Positions 15,501 to 25,147 are shown, numbered from the stretch's first letter. The stretch is DNA of 64,000 nt from Fervidobacterium pennivorans DSM 9078 (GCF_000235405.2 NC_017095.1:1947501-2011500); one strand, 5' to 3'. Numbers and translations: made by a program. The notes: a model not told the origin generated them from the letters alone.

Positions 15501-16904
15501 CTATTGCCTCTCTTTGAATTTTAAGAATATCGGAGCACCTGTGAATGGGTCAACTTGCTCTCTTATTGTTTTCCTTATCGCATTCTGGAAACTCTCAGGC
15601 ACTTCTAATTTGTTCACGAAGAACAAAAACGTTGGTGGACGTATGTCAACTTGTAGACCGTAGTAGAGCTTTAGTCCGTGAGGTGGTTTGGCTATCATCC
15701 TTTGGATAGCTGCGTTTACTGCACTTGTTGGGACTTTTTTGTGGAGAGAATCGTATGCTGTGTTGATTGCTCTTATCAACTCCTTGTAACCAACACGATT
15801 TATCGCACTCGTGAAGACAACAGGTGCAAAGTCTACGAAGTAAAGTTTTTCGTTGAACTGGTCCATGAAATCTTTGATTCTTTTGTCTGCATGTTTAATC
15901 AAGTCCCACTTGTTGAATACGACCACAATACCTTTACCATTTTTTTCTGCAAGTCCCGCTATTCTTTGGTCTTGTCTTGTTATACCTTCTGTAGAGTCTA
16001 TGACCAAGACAACGACGTCCGAACGCTCAATTGCGTCTATCGTTCTGAAAGTGCTAACGCGTTCTATAAAGTCTTCGATTCTGCTCTTTTTTCTCAAACC
16101 AGCGGTATCGACAAAGAGGTAACTTTTATCACCTATCTTGACAATCTCGTCTATCGTGTCACGTGTTGTCCCTGCAATTGGTGTGACCAATGCACGCTCT
16201 TCTTTCACAATCATGTTGAAGAGCGAAGATTTGCCAGCGTTAGGTCTACCGACGATAGTAACCCTAATGAGGTTTTCAAATTTTTGAGTCTTACTTAGGT
16301 CGTATCCTTTCTCTTCAAGCTTGGTGATAATTAGTTCAACTAATTCGTCCAAATTCTTGCTTTGTTCTGCAGAAACCGGGAACGGTTCGCCAAATCCCAA
16401 GCTGAAAAGCTCTGGATAAACTTTTGAATAATTCTTTTCACTTTCAGACTTGTTAGCAACCAAGATAACGTCGACCCCGGATTTTCTAAGCATGTCGGCT
16501 ATTGTGTAGTCTTCTGAGGAAAGTCCATTCTTTCCATCGACAACGAAAAGTATTAAATCGCTTTCTTGCAAAGCTTTGAGTGTGAATTCTTTGCTCTTCT
16601 CATAAATTTCGTCTTCTTTTCCCTCGAAGATTCCACATGTATCGACCAACTGAAACATTTTGTCAGAATAAACGACGCGGTCAATGACCGCGTCTCTTGT
16701 GGTCCCTTGCTCATCTGCAACTATCGATTTTCTCTTACCGATGAGTTTATTAAAAAGTGTTGATTTTCCAACGTTACTTTTTCCAACTATTAGAACCGTT
16801 GGAATTTTTGATGCATCTACAGTATCTCTAGTTTTGTTCTCTTGTTTCACATTTTCTTCAGTCTTTAGCTGTTCCTGTTTCTGGTCCCTTGGATTCAACG
16901 GCAT
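15501..16904 (-). CDS. der: Ribosome assembly GTPase Der (EngA)
   Basis: Double-GTPase needed for 50S subunit maturation. The 467-residue protein has two tandem G domains: GKSNVGKST, VDTCGIF and NKSE in the first; GRPNAGKSS, VDTAGLRKKSRIEDF and NKWD in the second. The C-terminal KH-like domain (LHKKVPTSAVNAAIQ, then PPTFLFFVN) completes it. The N-terminus is about 30 residues longer than usual (PRDQKQEQLKTEENVKQENK), charged and probably disordered. This extension is encoded in a 47-bp overlap with the end of ispH-rpsA. A GGAGGG lies 11 bp before the ATG at 16904. A shorter start at an internal GTG would remove the extension but has a poorer SD. Confidence 0.93.
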   Translation of the reverse strand: MPLNPRDQKQEQLKTEENVKQENKTRDTVDASKIPTVLIVGKSNVGKSTLFNKLIGKRKSIVADEQGTTRDAVIDRVVYSDKMFQLVDTCGIFEGKEDEIYEKSKEFTLKALQESDLILFVVDGKNGLSSEDYTIADMLRKSGVDVILVANKSESEKNYSKVYPELFSLGFGEPFPVSAEQSKNLDELVELIITKLEEKGYDLSKTQKFENLIRVTIVGRPNAGKSSLFNMIVKEERALVTPIAGTTRDTIDEIVKIGDKSYLFVDTAGLRKKSRIEDFIERVSTFRTIDAIERSDVVVLVIDSTEGITRQDQRIAGLAEKNGKGIVVVFNKWDLIKHADKRIKDFMDQFNEKLYFVDFAPVVFTSAINRVGYKELIRAINTAYDSLHKKVPTSAVNAAIQRMIAKPPHGLKLYYGLQVDIRPPTFLFFVNKLEVPESFQNAIRKTIREQVDPFTGAPIFLKFKERQ

Positions 16905-19455
16905 CCTCTAATTTTCCCTCCATAGTTACTTTTGCTATGTTTGTTTCCTCTGTTGACTTTGCACTTTTCAAAGCGTTTTCATCTTCGTAAGCTTTAGGAC
17001 TGACGATAATCTTATAGATATCTTTTTGTGGTTCGAGTTTGATGATTTTGCCAGTAATTTCATCATCGATGTTCAAATTATCGTATACTTGCGTTTTTGG
17101 TATGTATACCTCCACACCTTCGCAAAGTCCGATGTAACCTTTATCGACAGCTTTTATTATTTTGGCAGTTACTGTATCTCCTTCCTTGTGGCTCTTTGCA
17201 AATTTTTCCCAGGGGTTTTCCTTCGCCTTCCTAATGCTAACCCTTATTTTTTTGTTATCTTTGTCAATTGAGAGTATCTGGAATTTTACTATGTCGCCTT
17301 CTTTTATCACATCTTCGATTTTATCAACAAAGTTCCAGCATATTTCTGAAATGTTGCAGAAACCAGTAATGTTTGGTTCTAGTTCGACTATGACTCCGTT
17401 TGGCAACACCTTGATAACTTTACCAGTAGCTATACTACCTTCTGGATATTTCTGTTCAACCTTATCCCACGGATTTCCTTCAACAGATTTATAGCTCAAC
17501 ACAATTCTTCGCTTTTCAGGGACAATTTCAAGAATCTGCAACTTAACTGCATCCCCGACAGCAACAACATCCGTGATTTTGCCTGGTTTTCCCCAGAAGA
17601 TTTCGGATATCGGCACTAGCCCTTCTATACCGTCATCTATCTTTGCAAAGAACCCGAAAGGTTTTATTGAGGTGACGATACCTGAGACTTGTTGACCGAC
17701 CTGGAATTTCTTGGTTACGTTCTCCCATGGATCCGGCGTCAAGGCTTTAAGGCTGAGCGTTATTCTTCTTTTTTCTGGGTTTATTTCTTTAATTTGGAAT
17801 TTCATGACTTTTCCTGCTGTTAGGACATCACTTGCTTTAGTAGAACTGTTGTGCGAAACTTCGCTGTTTGGTAAGAAACCAGTTAAAACCCCACCTATCT
17901 TAACAAATGCGCCACGTTCATCAATCGTTTCAACAATACCTTCGACGACATCACCTTGTTTTTTTGTCTGGAAGAATTCTTCGATGAGTTTTTGGAAAAG
18001 TCTTTTTCTGGAAACTACAACGTTAGTTTTTCTACCTCGTTGTTCAAAATTTATAACCGCGAAGTGCATTTTTTCTCTTGGCAGTTCTTCACCTTCTTTT
18101 ATGTTGGACTCGCTACCTGGAAGGAACGCTTCTACTACATTTTCGATAAGGACTCTGTATCCACCTTTAATTCTTTCGAGTATTCTCCCTGTAACGGTTT
18201 TGCCTTCTCTAAACGCGTTGAGTATATCTTCCATCACTTTCCTTTGCATTGGTTTCTTTTCCGAAAGGATTGCAGTTCCTTCTTCCTCGTTGAACTTTTC
18301 TATTCTAACAAGGATTTTTTGACCTACTTTGTATTCTGAAAGTTCTTTGTAAAGTTCCTCGAGAGGTACCACTCCTGTTCCTTTCCATCCAAAGTCTACG
18401 GTTAAACCTGTCGGTGTGACTTCTGTTACGATGCCTTCTACTATACGCCCCTTCCCCACACGATTCTGCTCCATCGCTTTTTCCGACTCGTTAAGAAGTT
18501 CTTCAAATGATGGTTCGCTTTGGTTTTCTAACTGTTCGAAGTTGACCTGTTCTTCTTTAACAGTGTCGTTGAGTTTTTCAAGTTCCGCCATGAAAAGTTC
18601 CCTCCCACCGTATTTTTCAAGAATATATTTAACGATGTTGTTGACATCGTTATTTGATGTAGAAGTACCACTCAAAATACCAATCTTCGAATCTGCGTTC
18701 GAAAGAATTTCAGAAAGCTTAGAGTCAACGGAAATCAAGCTTTTCAGTTCTTCAATATCCTCAACGTGAATAGCGTTACCCCGTTTCTCTAAAGCTAACT
18801 CGTAAAGTTTCTTCGTGTTAGAACTATTCTTTCCACCTATTACTATTGTTAAATCACACATCTCACCGAATTTTTTCGCAACATCTTCTCGTTCAATAGT
18901 AACATTGCATATGGTATTGTAAATACTGAATTCTGCATCTGGGTTCAGTGTTTTCATCGATTTTACAAACTGCTCATAGCTATCTTTAGAACTCGTTGTT
19001 TGGCTTATGATTGCCCATCTTCCAGGTTCAACGCGAACAGACATTTTTGTAATTATTGCGTCTTCGACATGTCCTTTTAGCGCAATCATTTCTGCATGAA
19101 GGGTATTACCGTAAGCAATTATTTTGAAACCATTAGCTCTAAGTTTTTTGGCGAGTTTGAATACATTCAAAACTATCGGGCATGTTAAATCAATTATTTG
19201 GTATTTCTTTGAAATTTCACTTAACACCTTTGGTGGTAAGCCATGGGCTCTAACAACAAAGATAGTGTTGTCAAAAACAACATCTTCCTCGACTTTCAAA
19301 CCAAGCTCTTTGAGATGGTTCATAACATTTTTGTTATGAACTATCTCACCATCAGTAAGGACATTTTTTCCTTCCCGAAGCAACTCTTTGACCTTTTCAA
19401 CAGCTCTTTCAACGCCAAAGCAAAATCCAACAGGTCCGATTATTACATTTGGCAC
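16858..19455 (-). CDS. ispH-rpsA: Fusion of IspH (HMBPP reductase) with ribosomal protein S1-type repeats
   Basis: The 865-residue protein has two parts. Residues 1-280 are IspH, the [4Fe-4S] enzyme that makes isopentenyl and dimethylallyl diphosphate in the last MEP step. Cluster cysteines are C12 (GFCFGV), C92 (LTCPI) and C183 (TICNVT), and substrate residues H40, H71, H120 and E122 are kept. After an acidic linker, residues 335-820 hold about six S1 RNA-binding repeats, for example VEGIVTEVTPTGLTVDFG, VSGIVTSIKPFGFFAKI and ATGKVIKVLPNGVIVEL. A stretch of Lys/Glu-rich sequence ends it. The frame is continuous with no sign of error. The same fusion is known in clostridia and Thermotogota. 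The GTG start has AAGGTGAG 6 bp upstream. It follows cmk by 7 bp, as rpsA does in many genomes. Confidence 0.93.
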   Translation of the reverse strand: MPNVIIGPVGFCFGVERAVEKVKELLREGKNVLTDGEIVHNKNVMNHLKELGLKVEEDVVFDNTIFVVRAHGLPPKVLSEISKKYQIIDLTCPIVLNVFKLAKKLRANGFKIIAYGNTLHAEMIALKGHVEDAIITKMSVRVEPGRWAIISQTTSSKDSYEQFVKSMKTLNPDAEFSIYNTICNVTIEREDVAKKFGEMCDLTIVIGGKNSSNTKKLYELALEKRGNAIHVEDIEELKSLISVDSKLSEILSNADSKIGILSGTSTSNNDVNNIVKYILEKYGGRELFMAELEKLNDTVKEEQVNFEQLENQSEPSFEELLNESEKAMEQNRVGKGRIVEGIVTEVTPTGLTVDFGWKGTGVVPLEELYKELSEYKVGQKILVRIEKFNEEEGTAILSEKKPMQRKVMEDILNAFREGKTVTGRILERIKGGYRVLIENVVEAFLPGSESNIKEGEELPREKMHFAVINFEQRGRKTNVVVSRKRLFQKLIEEFFQTKKQGDVVEGIVETIDERGAFVKIGGVLTGFLPNSEVSHNSSTKASDVLTAGKVMKFQIKEINPEKRRITLSLKALTPDPWENVTKKFQVGQQVSGIVTSIKPFGFFAKIDDGIEGLVPISEIFWGKPGKITDVVAVGDAVKLQILEIVPEKRRIVLSYKSVEGNPWDKVEQKYPEGSIATGKVIKVLPNGVIVELEPNITGFCNISEICWNFVDKIEDVIKEGDIVKFQILSIDKDNKKIRVSIRKAKENPWEKFAKSHKEGDTVTAKIIKAVDKGYIGLCEGVEVYIPKTQVYDNLNIDDEITGKIIKLEPQKDIYKIIVSPKAYEDENALKSAKSTEETNIAKVTMEGKLEDAVESKGPETGTAKD

Positions 19456-19462
19456 GAATATC

Positions 19463-20143
19463 TCACCTTACTGTCTTTTGAAAATTTAGACTGCACCGCT
19501 CTTTAATTATTTCCAGAATCTTTTGAACTACATCTTCAACACTTAGATTGGAAGAGTCAATTTCAATAGCATCTTCTGCCTTAACCAGAGGTGCTATTTC
19601 TCTGGAAGAATCGAGTTTGTCCCTCTCTATTATTTGTTTAAGAAGCTCATCGTAGCTAACTTCTAAACCTTTGCTTTTGAGTTCTTCATATCTTCTTTTT
19701 GCTCTGACTTCTGGAGAAGCGATGAGGAAAATTTTAACTTGGGCATCTGGCATGACGACAGTACCTATATCACGCCCTTCGGCAACGATGCTCCTCGTGG
19801 CACAGATTTCTTTTTGAATTTTTGTTAAAAATTTTCTCACTACAGGGTTTGCACCGTAACGTGATGCGTAAATGCCTGCTTCTGCTGTTCGTATCTCGTC
19901 TCCTACTTGCTTGCCATTTAAATAGTACTTTCCATCTTTGTATTCTATTGAAACGGTACTTAACGTCTTTTCGATTTCTTCCGTTGAATCTGGACTCACA
20001 CCACAGTTATGAAGATAAAGCCCAACGATGCGATACATCGCACCCGTATCAAGGTAATCAATCCCCAGCCTTTTGGCAATTTCTTTTGCAACAGTAGTTT
20101 TTCCGGAGCCGGCTGGTCCGTCTATTGCGATTTTACAATGCAA
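19463..20143 (-). CDS. cmk: Cytidylate kinase
   Basis: Phosphorylates CMP and dCMP with ATP for nucleotide recycling. The 226-residue protein has the P-loop GPAGSGKTT, then YLDTGAMYRIV, the CMP-binding insert (EIRTAEAG, VRKFLTKIQ), and EGRDIGTVVMPDA with the RRYEELKSKG lid. I place the start at the TTG at 20143 because GAGGAGG, which encodes the last residues of the STAS gene, ends 9 bp upstream. The longer frame would overlap the STAS gene without a better SD. The gap to the STAS stop is 4 bp, so translation is probably coupled. Confidence 0.93.
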   Translation of the reverse strand: MHCKIAIDGPAGSGKTTVAKEIAKRLGIDYLDTGAMYRIVGLYLHNCGVSPDSTEEIEKTLSTVSIEYKDGKYYLNGKQVGDEIRTAEAGIYASRYGANPVVRKFLTKIQKEICATRSIVAEGRDIGTVVMPDAQVKIFLIASPEVRAKRRYEELKSKGLEVSYDELLKQIIERDKLDSSREIAPLVKAEDAIEIDSSNLSVEDVVQKILEIIKERCSLNFQKTVR

Positions 20144-20147
20144 TTTA

Positions 20148-20477
20148 TCATGCCTCCTCAACAGTCTGCACAATTTTGAATACTCTATCGAGTCGTGTCA
20201 TTTCGAATATTCTCATAACGGTTTGTTTTAGTGAGGCGAGAACGAGTTCTTTTTCGGCCATCCTGGCATCTTTGTAGAGTGCAACCAAGCTACCAAGACC
20301 AGCACTGTCAATGTAATTTACTTCCGACATATCAAGGACGATTTTTGGTAACTTTGTTTCATTTATGGCATCTTTAAGAAACTTTTTGACCTCTCCAGAA
20401 TGGTACGCATCTATCTCGCCGTGAATAGAGATAATCAGTTTATCCTTTTCTTCCCTTTTGTCGAACTTAATAGCCAT
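20148..20477 (-). CDS. STAS-domain protein, anti-sigma factor antagonist type (SpoIIAA/RsbV-like)
   Basis: A single-domain STAS protein of 109 residues. The conserved phospho-acceptor motif is VNYIDSAGLGSLVAL with Ser58, and the strand IVLDMSEV precedes it. The family binds an anti-sigma factor kinase and is switched off by its phosphorylation. No anti-sigma kinase or sigma factor gene is nearby; it sits between aspS and cmk. ATG 20477 is chosen because GGGAGGTGT lies 7 bp upstream; a GTG two codons earlier overlaps that SD. Thermotogota do not sporulate, so a stress or motility partner-switching role is more likely than a sporulation one. Partner unknown. Confidence 0.88.
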   Translation of the reverse strand: MAIKFDKREEKDKLIISIHGEIDAYHSGEVKKFLKDAINETKLPKIVLDMSEVNYIDSAGLGSLVALYKDARMAEKELVLASLKQTVMRIFEMTRLDRVFKIVQTVEEA

Positions 20478-20520
20478 AGACACACCTCCCGTTGTTAGTG
20501 GTATTCCAAGTTTTATATCA

Positions 20521-22242
20521 TTACCTCAAAGAGATTCCAAGCTCTTCAAGCTGTTTTTGTGAAACTGTCGATGGTGCGTTGGTTAATAAACAAGTCCCAC
20601 TAGATGTTTTTGGGAATGCGATAACCTCTCTGATACTATCAGCCCCAACTGCTATTGTTACTAGTCTGTCCAGTCCAAATGCAATTCCTCCGTGCGGAGG
20701 TACGCCGTATTTAAGTGCTTCCAAGAAGAATCCAAATTTCTCCTCCATCTCTTCTTTTGTCAAACCAATTATATCAAAAACTTTCTCTTGTATATCCTTC
20801 CTGTGAATTCTTATACTTCCCCCACCGACTTCATATCCGTTTATAACCATATCGTACGCATGTGCTCGGATTTTTGAAAGTTCCACTCCGTTTTCTAAGT
20901 CTTCTACGTATGGCATTGTGAATGGATGATGTCGAGCGACGAATCTATTCTCTTCTTCGCTCCATTCAAGGAACGGGAAGTCTACAATCCAAAGGGCATC
21001 GAAACCTTCCACTTTGAAATGCTCTTTTCCTATCTTTAGCCTTAGAGCACCCAATGCTTCATTCAGCCTCTCTCTATTATCATGTGCTGCAAGTATGACA
21101 ACGTCTCCTTCCTTCATTTCGAATGCTTTTGAGATTTCCAAATATTCATTTTCTAAATACTTTGCTGTCGTTGATGCGATTTGACCATTTTCAATTTTAA
21201 ACCAAAGAATGCCACCTAGGCCGAAAGTCTTTACAAATTCTGAGTATTCGTCAGCTATTTTTCTACTCATAGGTATGTGTGTTTTAAAACCTTTTACTGA
21301 ACCACCTTTTGCAAGAACATCTGCCACGATTTTGAACTGCGTGTTAGCGAAGTGAATTGTTAGGTCATGTAGTTCCATTCCATACCTTCGGTCAGGCTTG
21401 TCTGACCCATATTTTTCCATCGCTTCTTCATATGGGATTCTATCAAATTTTTCGGGAAGGTGTATCCCCACCTTTGAGTAAATGTATCTTATCAGGTCTT
21501 CGGCAAGGTTCAGGACATCTTCCGTGTGGACAAAAGACATTTCTATATCAATTTGGGTAAATTCAGGTTGTCTATCCGCTCTCAGGTCTTCATCCCGGAA
21601 GCAGCGTACTATTTGGAAATATTTATCCATTCCTGAAATCATGAGTATTTGTTTAAATAACTGCGGGCTCTGTGGAAGGGCGTAAAATGTCCCCTTTTTC
21701 AAACGAGATGGAACAAGAAAGTCCCGCGCACCCTCTGGGGTACTTTTTGTAAGGTATGGAGTTTCAATTTCCAAAAAGTCTTTGCTTGTTAAGAATTCTC
21801 TAGCATAGAACGCCATTTTGTGCCTGACTATGAGGTTATTTGCCATCTTTGGATTTCGAAGGTCCAAGTATCTGTATTTCAAACGCATTTCTTCCGAAAC
21901 TTCATCACCCGGATAAAATGGCGGTAGTTCGGATTTTGAGAGAATTTCGATTTTTTCCGCGAGGATTTCTATCTCTCCGGTAGGTTCAGAGGTCACCGCT
22001 TCATTTGGCCTTGCTCGAACAATGCCTTCAACATTGATGACGTCTTCTCTGGAAATTGTATTGACAATCGAGTAAACTGGTGAATCCGGATTTACAACAA
22101 CTTGCGTTTTTCCATACCTATCTCTGAGGACTATGAACTTAACACCGCCGAGGTCTCTGATTCTGTCAACCCAACCCGCAAGTTTCACTTGCTTTCCTTC
22201 GTCTTTTAAGCGGAGCTCACCACAATTATGAGTTCGATACAT
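20521..22242 (-). CDS. aspS: Aspartyl-tRNA synthetase, bacterial type
   Basis: Charges tRNA with aspartate. The 573-residue length fits the bacterial class II enzyme with its GAD insertion. Visible parts: N-terminal OB-fold anticodon domain ([26 protein letters not shown]), motif 2 around [20 protein letters not shown], the GAD insert (about 290-410), then RHHPFTMP and the final motif 3 [13 protein letters not shown]. The ATG is followed by [10 protein letters not shown], typical for the family. A GGGAGG SD precedes it. It follows the transaldolase gene by 32 bp in the same operon. gatA-gatB, on the other strand close by, encode part of the tRNA-dependent amidation enzyme. Confidence 0.96.
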   Translation of the reverse strand: MYRTHNCGELRLKDEGKQVKLAGWVDRIRDLGGVKFIVLRDRYGKTQVVVNPDSPVYSIVNTISREDVINVEGIVRARPNEAVTSEPTGEIEILAEKIEILSKSELPPFYPGDEVSEEMRLKYRYLDLRNPKMANNLIVRHKMAFYAREFLTSKDFLEIETPYLTKSTPEGARDFLVPSRLKKGTFYALPQSPQLFKQILMISGMDKYFQIVRCFRDEDLRADRQPEFTQIDIEMSFVHTEDVLNLAEDLIRYIYSKVGIHLPEKFDRIPYEEAMEKYGSDKPDRRYGMELHDLTIHFANTQFKIVADVLAKGGSVKGFKTHIPMSRKIADEYSEFVKTFGLGGILWFKIENGQIASTTAKYLENEYLEISKAFEMKEGDVVILAAHDNRERLNEALGALRLKIGKEHFKVEGFDALWIVDFPFLEWSEEENRFVARHHPFTMPYVEDLENGVELSKIRAHAYDMVINGYEVGGGSIRIHRKDIQEKVFDIIGLTKEEMEEKFGFFLEALKYGVPPHGGIAFGLDRLVTIAVGADSIREVIAFPKTSSGTCLLTNAPSTVSQKQLEELGISLR

Positions 22243-22274
22243 CTATTTACCTCCCTTTAGTGTTCGCATTCTTT

Positions 22275-22928
22275 TTACTTTTTCGAAGATTTGTAAGATT
22301 CCCAGTCTTGCAAGAATCTCTTTATCCCAACATCGGTTAACGGATGCATAAACATCTTCTTAAGCACATCGAATGGAACTGTTGCTATATCCACACCTAT
22401 AAGTGCAGCTTCCACAACGTGCATTGGGTGTCTTATACTTGCGGCAATTACTTCTGTTTCAAAACCATAATTAGCGAAAATTTGCATGATTTCTTCCAAC
22501 AATTTCAGTCCATCGTTACCGTTGTCATCTATTCTTCCTACGAAAGGACTAACATACGTTGCACCAGCTTTCGCTGCGAGTAAGGCTTGGTTTGCACTAA
22601 AAACAAGTGTCACGTTTGTTCTTATACCTTCGGCTGATAGTATCTTCACAGCTTTTATTCCATCAGGAGTCATTGGAATTTTTATTACCACATGTTCGTC
22701 GATTGCGGCAAGTTTTCTAGCTTCTTCGACCATGCCTTCCCAGTTCAAAGAGATAACCTCAGCAGAGACAGGTCCTTGGACAAGCTCGCATATCTCCTTT
22801 ATACGTTTTTCGAAATCTGCTCCTTCTTTTGCTATGAGTGTTGGGTTTGTTGTAACTCCATCTACTATTCCCCACTCCACTCCCTGCCTTATCTCCTCAA
22901 GATTCGCTGTATCGAGAAAGATTTTCAT
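22275..22928 (-). CDS. tal: Transaldolase, small (TalC/fructose-6-phosphate aldolase-like) type
   Basis: Transfers a dihydroxyacetone unit between sugar phosphates in the pentose phosphate pathway. The 217-residue single-domain protein starts [13 protein letters not shown] and has [14 protein letters not shown], the Schiff-base Lys in HVVIKIPMT, and [15 protein letters not shown]. The length and motifs are those of the short thermophile transaldolases; fructose-6-phosphate aldolases share the fold. It is the first gene of the long operon down to the HD-GYP gene, judging by the promoter just upstream. Confidence 0.93.
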   Translation of the reverse strand: MKIFLDTANLEEIRQGVEWGIVDGVTTNPTLIAKEGADFEKRIKEICELVQGPVSAEVISLNWEGMVEEARKLAAIDEHVVIKIPMTPDGIKAVKILSAEGIRTNVTLVFSANQALLAAKAGATYVSPFVGRIDDNGNDGLKLLEEIMQIFANYGFETEVIAASIRHPMHVVEAALIGVDIATVPFDVLKKMFMHPLTDVGIKRFLQDWESYKSSKK

Positions 22929-22945
22929 ATCACTCCACCCCCTAT

Positions 22946-22973
22946 CAAAGGTTTAGATGAACCAAAACCTTTG
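22946..22973. repeat. Perfect 9-bp inverted repeat at the transaldolase transcription start
   Basis: CAAAGGTTT and AAACCTTTG are separated by 10 bp. The repeat starts 6 bp downstream of the -10 box of the minus-strand promoter, so it covers the expected start of the transcript. It could be an operator or a 5'-terminal RNA hairpin. Confidence 0.65.
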
Positions 22974-22978
22974 GTAAG

Positions 22979-23007
22979 ATTATACCATACTTGTTTTAAC
23001 TTTTGAA
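22979..23007 (-). promoter_or_regulatory. Promoter of the tal-aspS-cmk-ispH-rpsA-der operon
   Basis: On the minus strand, TTCAAA (23007-23002) and TATAAT (22984-22979) are spaced by 17 bp, in the 87-bp gap between the flavin reductase-like gene and tal. Confidence 0.6.
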
Positions 23008-23015
23008 AGCCTGAC

Positions 23016-23597
23016 TTAAACTTTTTTGTTGCTAAGTTCGTTGTAAACTTCTTCTTTGCCGAACTTTATGCTTTTGTTTAGAGCGTATGTGTATCTATCG
23101 TTACCATGGTAGAGCAGCAACGATTTTGAAAGTCCATTGTCGTAGTATGTTTTATCGTAATGTATTCCAACAATTTCGCCGACGTATAATATATGGTCTC
23201 CGTATGTTTTTTGGTCTACTATTTTGCATTCATAACAAGCTATTGCGTTTTCTAAAACAGGCACAGGAAGAACTTTCCCATCAAAGTATTTTAGTTCGAA
23301 TGTTTTAACTTTATCTAAGTCCTTTCCTGATGTTCTTCCGACAAAGCCGGCTATTTTGTAATCTTCGAACTTCAGAAAATTGACAGAAAATGCATCTGTT
23401 TGTTTTATAAGCTCGTTTGTGTATCTTTTTGGTGAGATTAAGATACCATATAGCGGCGGGTCAAAAGAAAGTTGTGTATGCCACGCTACGGACATGAAAT
23501 TTACCTTTTCGTCAACCTTGACTCCTATTATAGCAACAGGAAATGGGTAATGATAATAATATTTACCACTTCTCAGTTCAAATGTTAATTGGTTCAT
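23016..23597 (-). CDS. Flavin reductase-like FMN-binding protein
   Basis: The 193-residue protein of the flavin reductase-like (DIM6/NTAB) family has a split-barrel FMN-binding fold. Typical segments are PFPVAIIGVKVDEKVNFMSVAWHTQLSFDPPLYGILI, seen as shorter conserved blocks, then RYTNELIKQTDAFSVNF and the later VGEIVG strand. The N-terminal RSGKYYYHYPFPV is common in the anaerobe members whose partner is unknown. A rubredoxin- or NAD(P)H-linked electron transfer role is likely. ATG 23597 follows GGGAGGGAAGAGG; the TTG five codons earlier overlaps that SD and was rejected. It is divergent from gatA. Confidence 0.85.
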   Translation of the reverse strand: MNQLTFELRSGKYYYHYPFPVAIIGVKVDEKVNFMSVAWHTQLSFDPPLYGILISPKRYTNELIKQTDAFSVNFLKFEDYKIAGFVGRTSGKDLDKVKTFELKYFDGKVLPVPVLENAIACYECKIVDQKTYGDHILYVGEIVGIHYDKTYYDNGLSKSLLLYHGNDRYTYALNKSIKFGKEEVYNELSNKKV

Positions 23598-23689
23598 CCT
23601 CTTCCCTCCCAATGTCGTTTTGGCTAAGTTTTCTTTTCATTTGCTTTGTTATCAATTTTAACACACAACGGTGTATTTTGTTGAATATG

Positions 23690-23698
23690 TGATATAAT
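23690..23698 (+). promoter_or_regulatory. Extended -10 promoter of gatA
   Basis: TGATATAAT gives a TGN extension before a perfect TATAAT. No good -35 box is visible upstream, as is usual for extended -10 promoters. It is 30 bp before the gatA start and heads the long plus-strand gene run. Confidence 0.55.
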
Positions 23699-23727
23699 TT
23701 CCTCGAAAGAGCAAGGAGGTGTTCACA

Positions 23728-25122
23728 TTGGAAGAGAGGGTTTTGAATTCCGAGGAATTTAAAAAACTGACACTCAGAGAAGCTATTGAATTTGCAAAAA
23801 GTGACGATTTAGGAATACTTGTGAAAAGAGCGTTAGAAGTCATTGAAAAAGAAGACAAGATTTTGAATGCGTTTATAAGTGTAAACAAGCAAGCTCCAAG
23901 AGGAGTCCCTATAGGGATAAAGGATAACATAAATGTTCAAGGAATTGAAACCACATGTGCATCGAAGATATTGAAAGGATACATTGCTACCTACGATGCT
24001 ACGGTCGTGAAGAAACTCAAAGAAAATGGATTTTCTGTTGTTGGAAAGACAAATCTCGATGAGTTTGCAATGGGAGCGAGTACAGAGTACTCCGCCTTTG
24101 GACCAACAAGAAATCCGCATGACACGCAAAGAGTTGCGGGCGGAAGTAGTGGAGGCTCGGCTGCGGCTGTAGCATCTGGAGAAGTAGTTGCAGCGCTTGG
24201 AAGTGACACAGGAGGTTCGATTAGACAACCAGCCGCCTTTTGTGGTGTTGTAGGTTTTAAGCCATCTTACGGTTTGGTCTCACGATACGGACTTGTCGCT
24301 TTTGCTTCTTCACTGGACCAGATAGGACCTATCACAAAGACGGTTGAAGATAGCGCGATATTGATGAACATAATTGCGGGAAAAGATGAAAATGATTCTA
24401 CAACAGTTGACAGAAAAATCGATTTTACGCAATTCATAGGGAAAGAATTGCCAAGAATGAAAATCGCCGTTGCTAAACAATCTTTCAATGATGGGGTCGA
24501 AGAGGGCGTAAAAGGAAAGATTGATGAATTCATTAAATTCCTGGAGAGCTTAGGACATTTTGTTGATATGGTTGATTTGGACGAAATCAAATATTCGGTC
24601 GCAACTTATTACATAATAGCCCCTGCGGAGGTAAGTTCAAACCTGTCGAGGTTCGACGGGGTGAAATACGGTTTAAGGGTTTCAGCAGAAGGGTTAAGAG
24701 AGATGTACGAAAAGACGCGAGGGATAGGGTTTGGTGACGAGGTGAAAAGAAGGATACTGATTGGAACGTTCACACTTAGTGCTGCTTACTACGATGCGTA
24801 TTTCGAAAAGGCTCAAAAAGTTAGAAGAAAAATATCGACGAAGCTCAACAGTGTCTTTGAGCAGTACGACTTCATCGTTACACCCACATCTCCTATCGTT
24901 GCTTTTAAAATAGGTTCTGTTAGTGACCCGCTTGTTTATTATATGATGGACATATTCACAATCCCTGCAAATCTTGCTGGATTACCAGCAATTAGTATTC
25001 CTTTTGGTAAAGTGGAGCATCTACCTGTTGGTATCCAAATAATGGGTCCGAGATTTTCTGATGCCAAGGTCTTAGGTTTTGCCGATTACATTGAAAGGCA
25101 TTTAAGAGAAAAGGGAGCTTAG
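23728..25122 (+). CDS. gatA: Aspartyl/glutamyl-tRNA amidotransferase subunit A
   Basis: Glutaminase subunit of GatCAB, which converts misacylated Glu-tRNA(Gln) or Asp-tRNA(Asn) to the amidated form. The 464-residue protein has the amidase signature [14 protein letters not shown], the catalytic Lys in GIKDNI, and [16 protein letters not shown] with the Ser pair. The start is a TTG 8 bp after AAGGAGG; the GTG at 23719 lies inside that SD and was not used. gatB follows by 25 bp. gatC, the small third subunit, is not adjacent and must be elsewhere. Confidence 0.95.
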   Translation: MEERVLNSEEFKKLTLREAIEFAKSDDLGILVKRALEVIEKEDKILNAFISVNKQAPRGVPIGIKDNINVQGIETTCASKILKGYIATYDATVVKKLKENGFSVVGKTNLDEFAMGASTEYSAFGPTRNPHDTQRVAGGSSGGSAAAVASGEVVAALGSDTGGSIRQPAAFCGVVGFKPSYGLVSRYGLVAFASSLDQIGPITKTVEDSAILMNIIAGKDENDSTTVDRKIDFTQFIGKELPRMKIAVAKQSFNDGVEEGVKGKIDEFIKFLESLGHFVDMVDLDEIKYSVATYYIIAPAEVSSNLSRFDGVKYGLRVSAEGLREMYEKTRGIGFGDEVKRRILIGTFTLSAAYYDAYFEKAQKVRRKISTKLNSVFEQYDFIVTPTSPIVAFKIGSVSDPLVYYMMDIFTIPANLAGLPAISIPFGKVEHLPVGIQIMGPRFSDAKVLGFADYIERHLREKGA

Positions 25123-25147
25123 ATGCTTTAAGGAGGTTGAATGTTGG

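Noticed and set aside
15678-16298. A 206-residue open frame on the plus strand opposite der
   Set aside because: It is antisense to a strongly conserved GTPase, is rich in Cys, Tyr and Phe, and has no SD or recognisable domain. It reflects codon bias on the other strand.
17711-18322. A 203-residue plus-strand frame opposite the S1 repeats
   Set aside because: It has no SD and a Ser/Pro/Leu-rich composition typical of a shadow frame. The S1 repeats on the minus strand are clear.
16858-19455. IspH-S1 fusion considered as a sequencing frameshift or assembly artefact
   Set aside because: The frame is open throughout with an intact linker, and the same fusion occurs in clostridia and Thermotogota.
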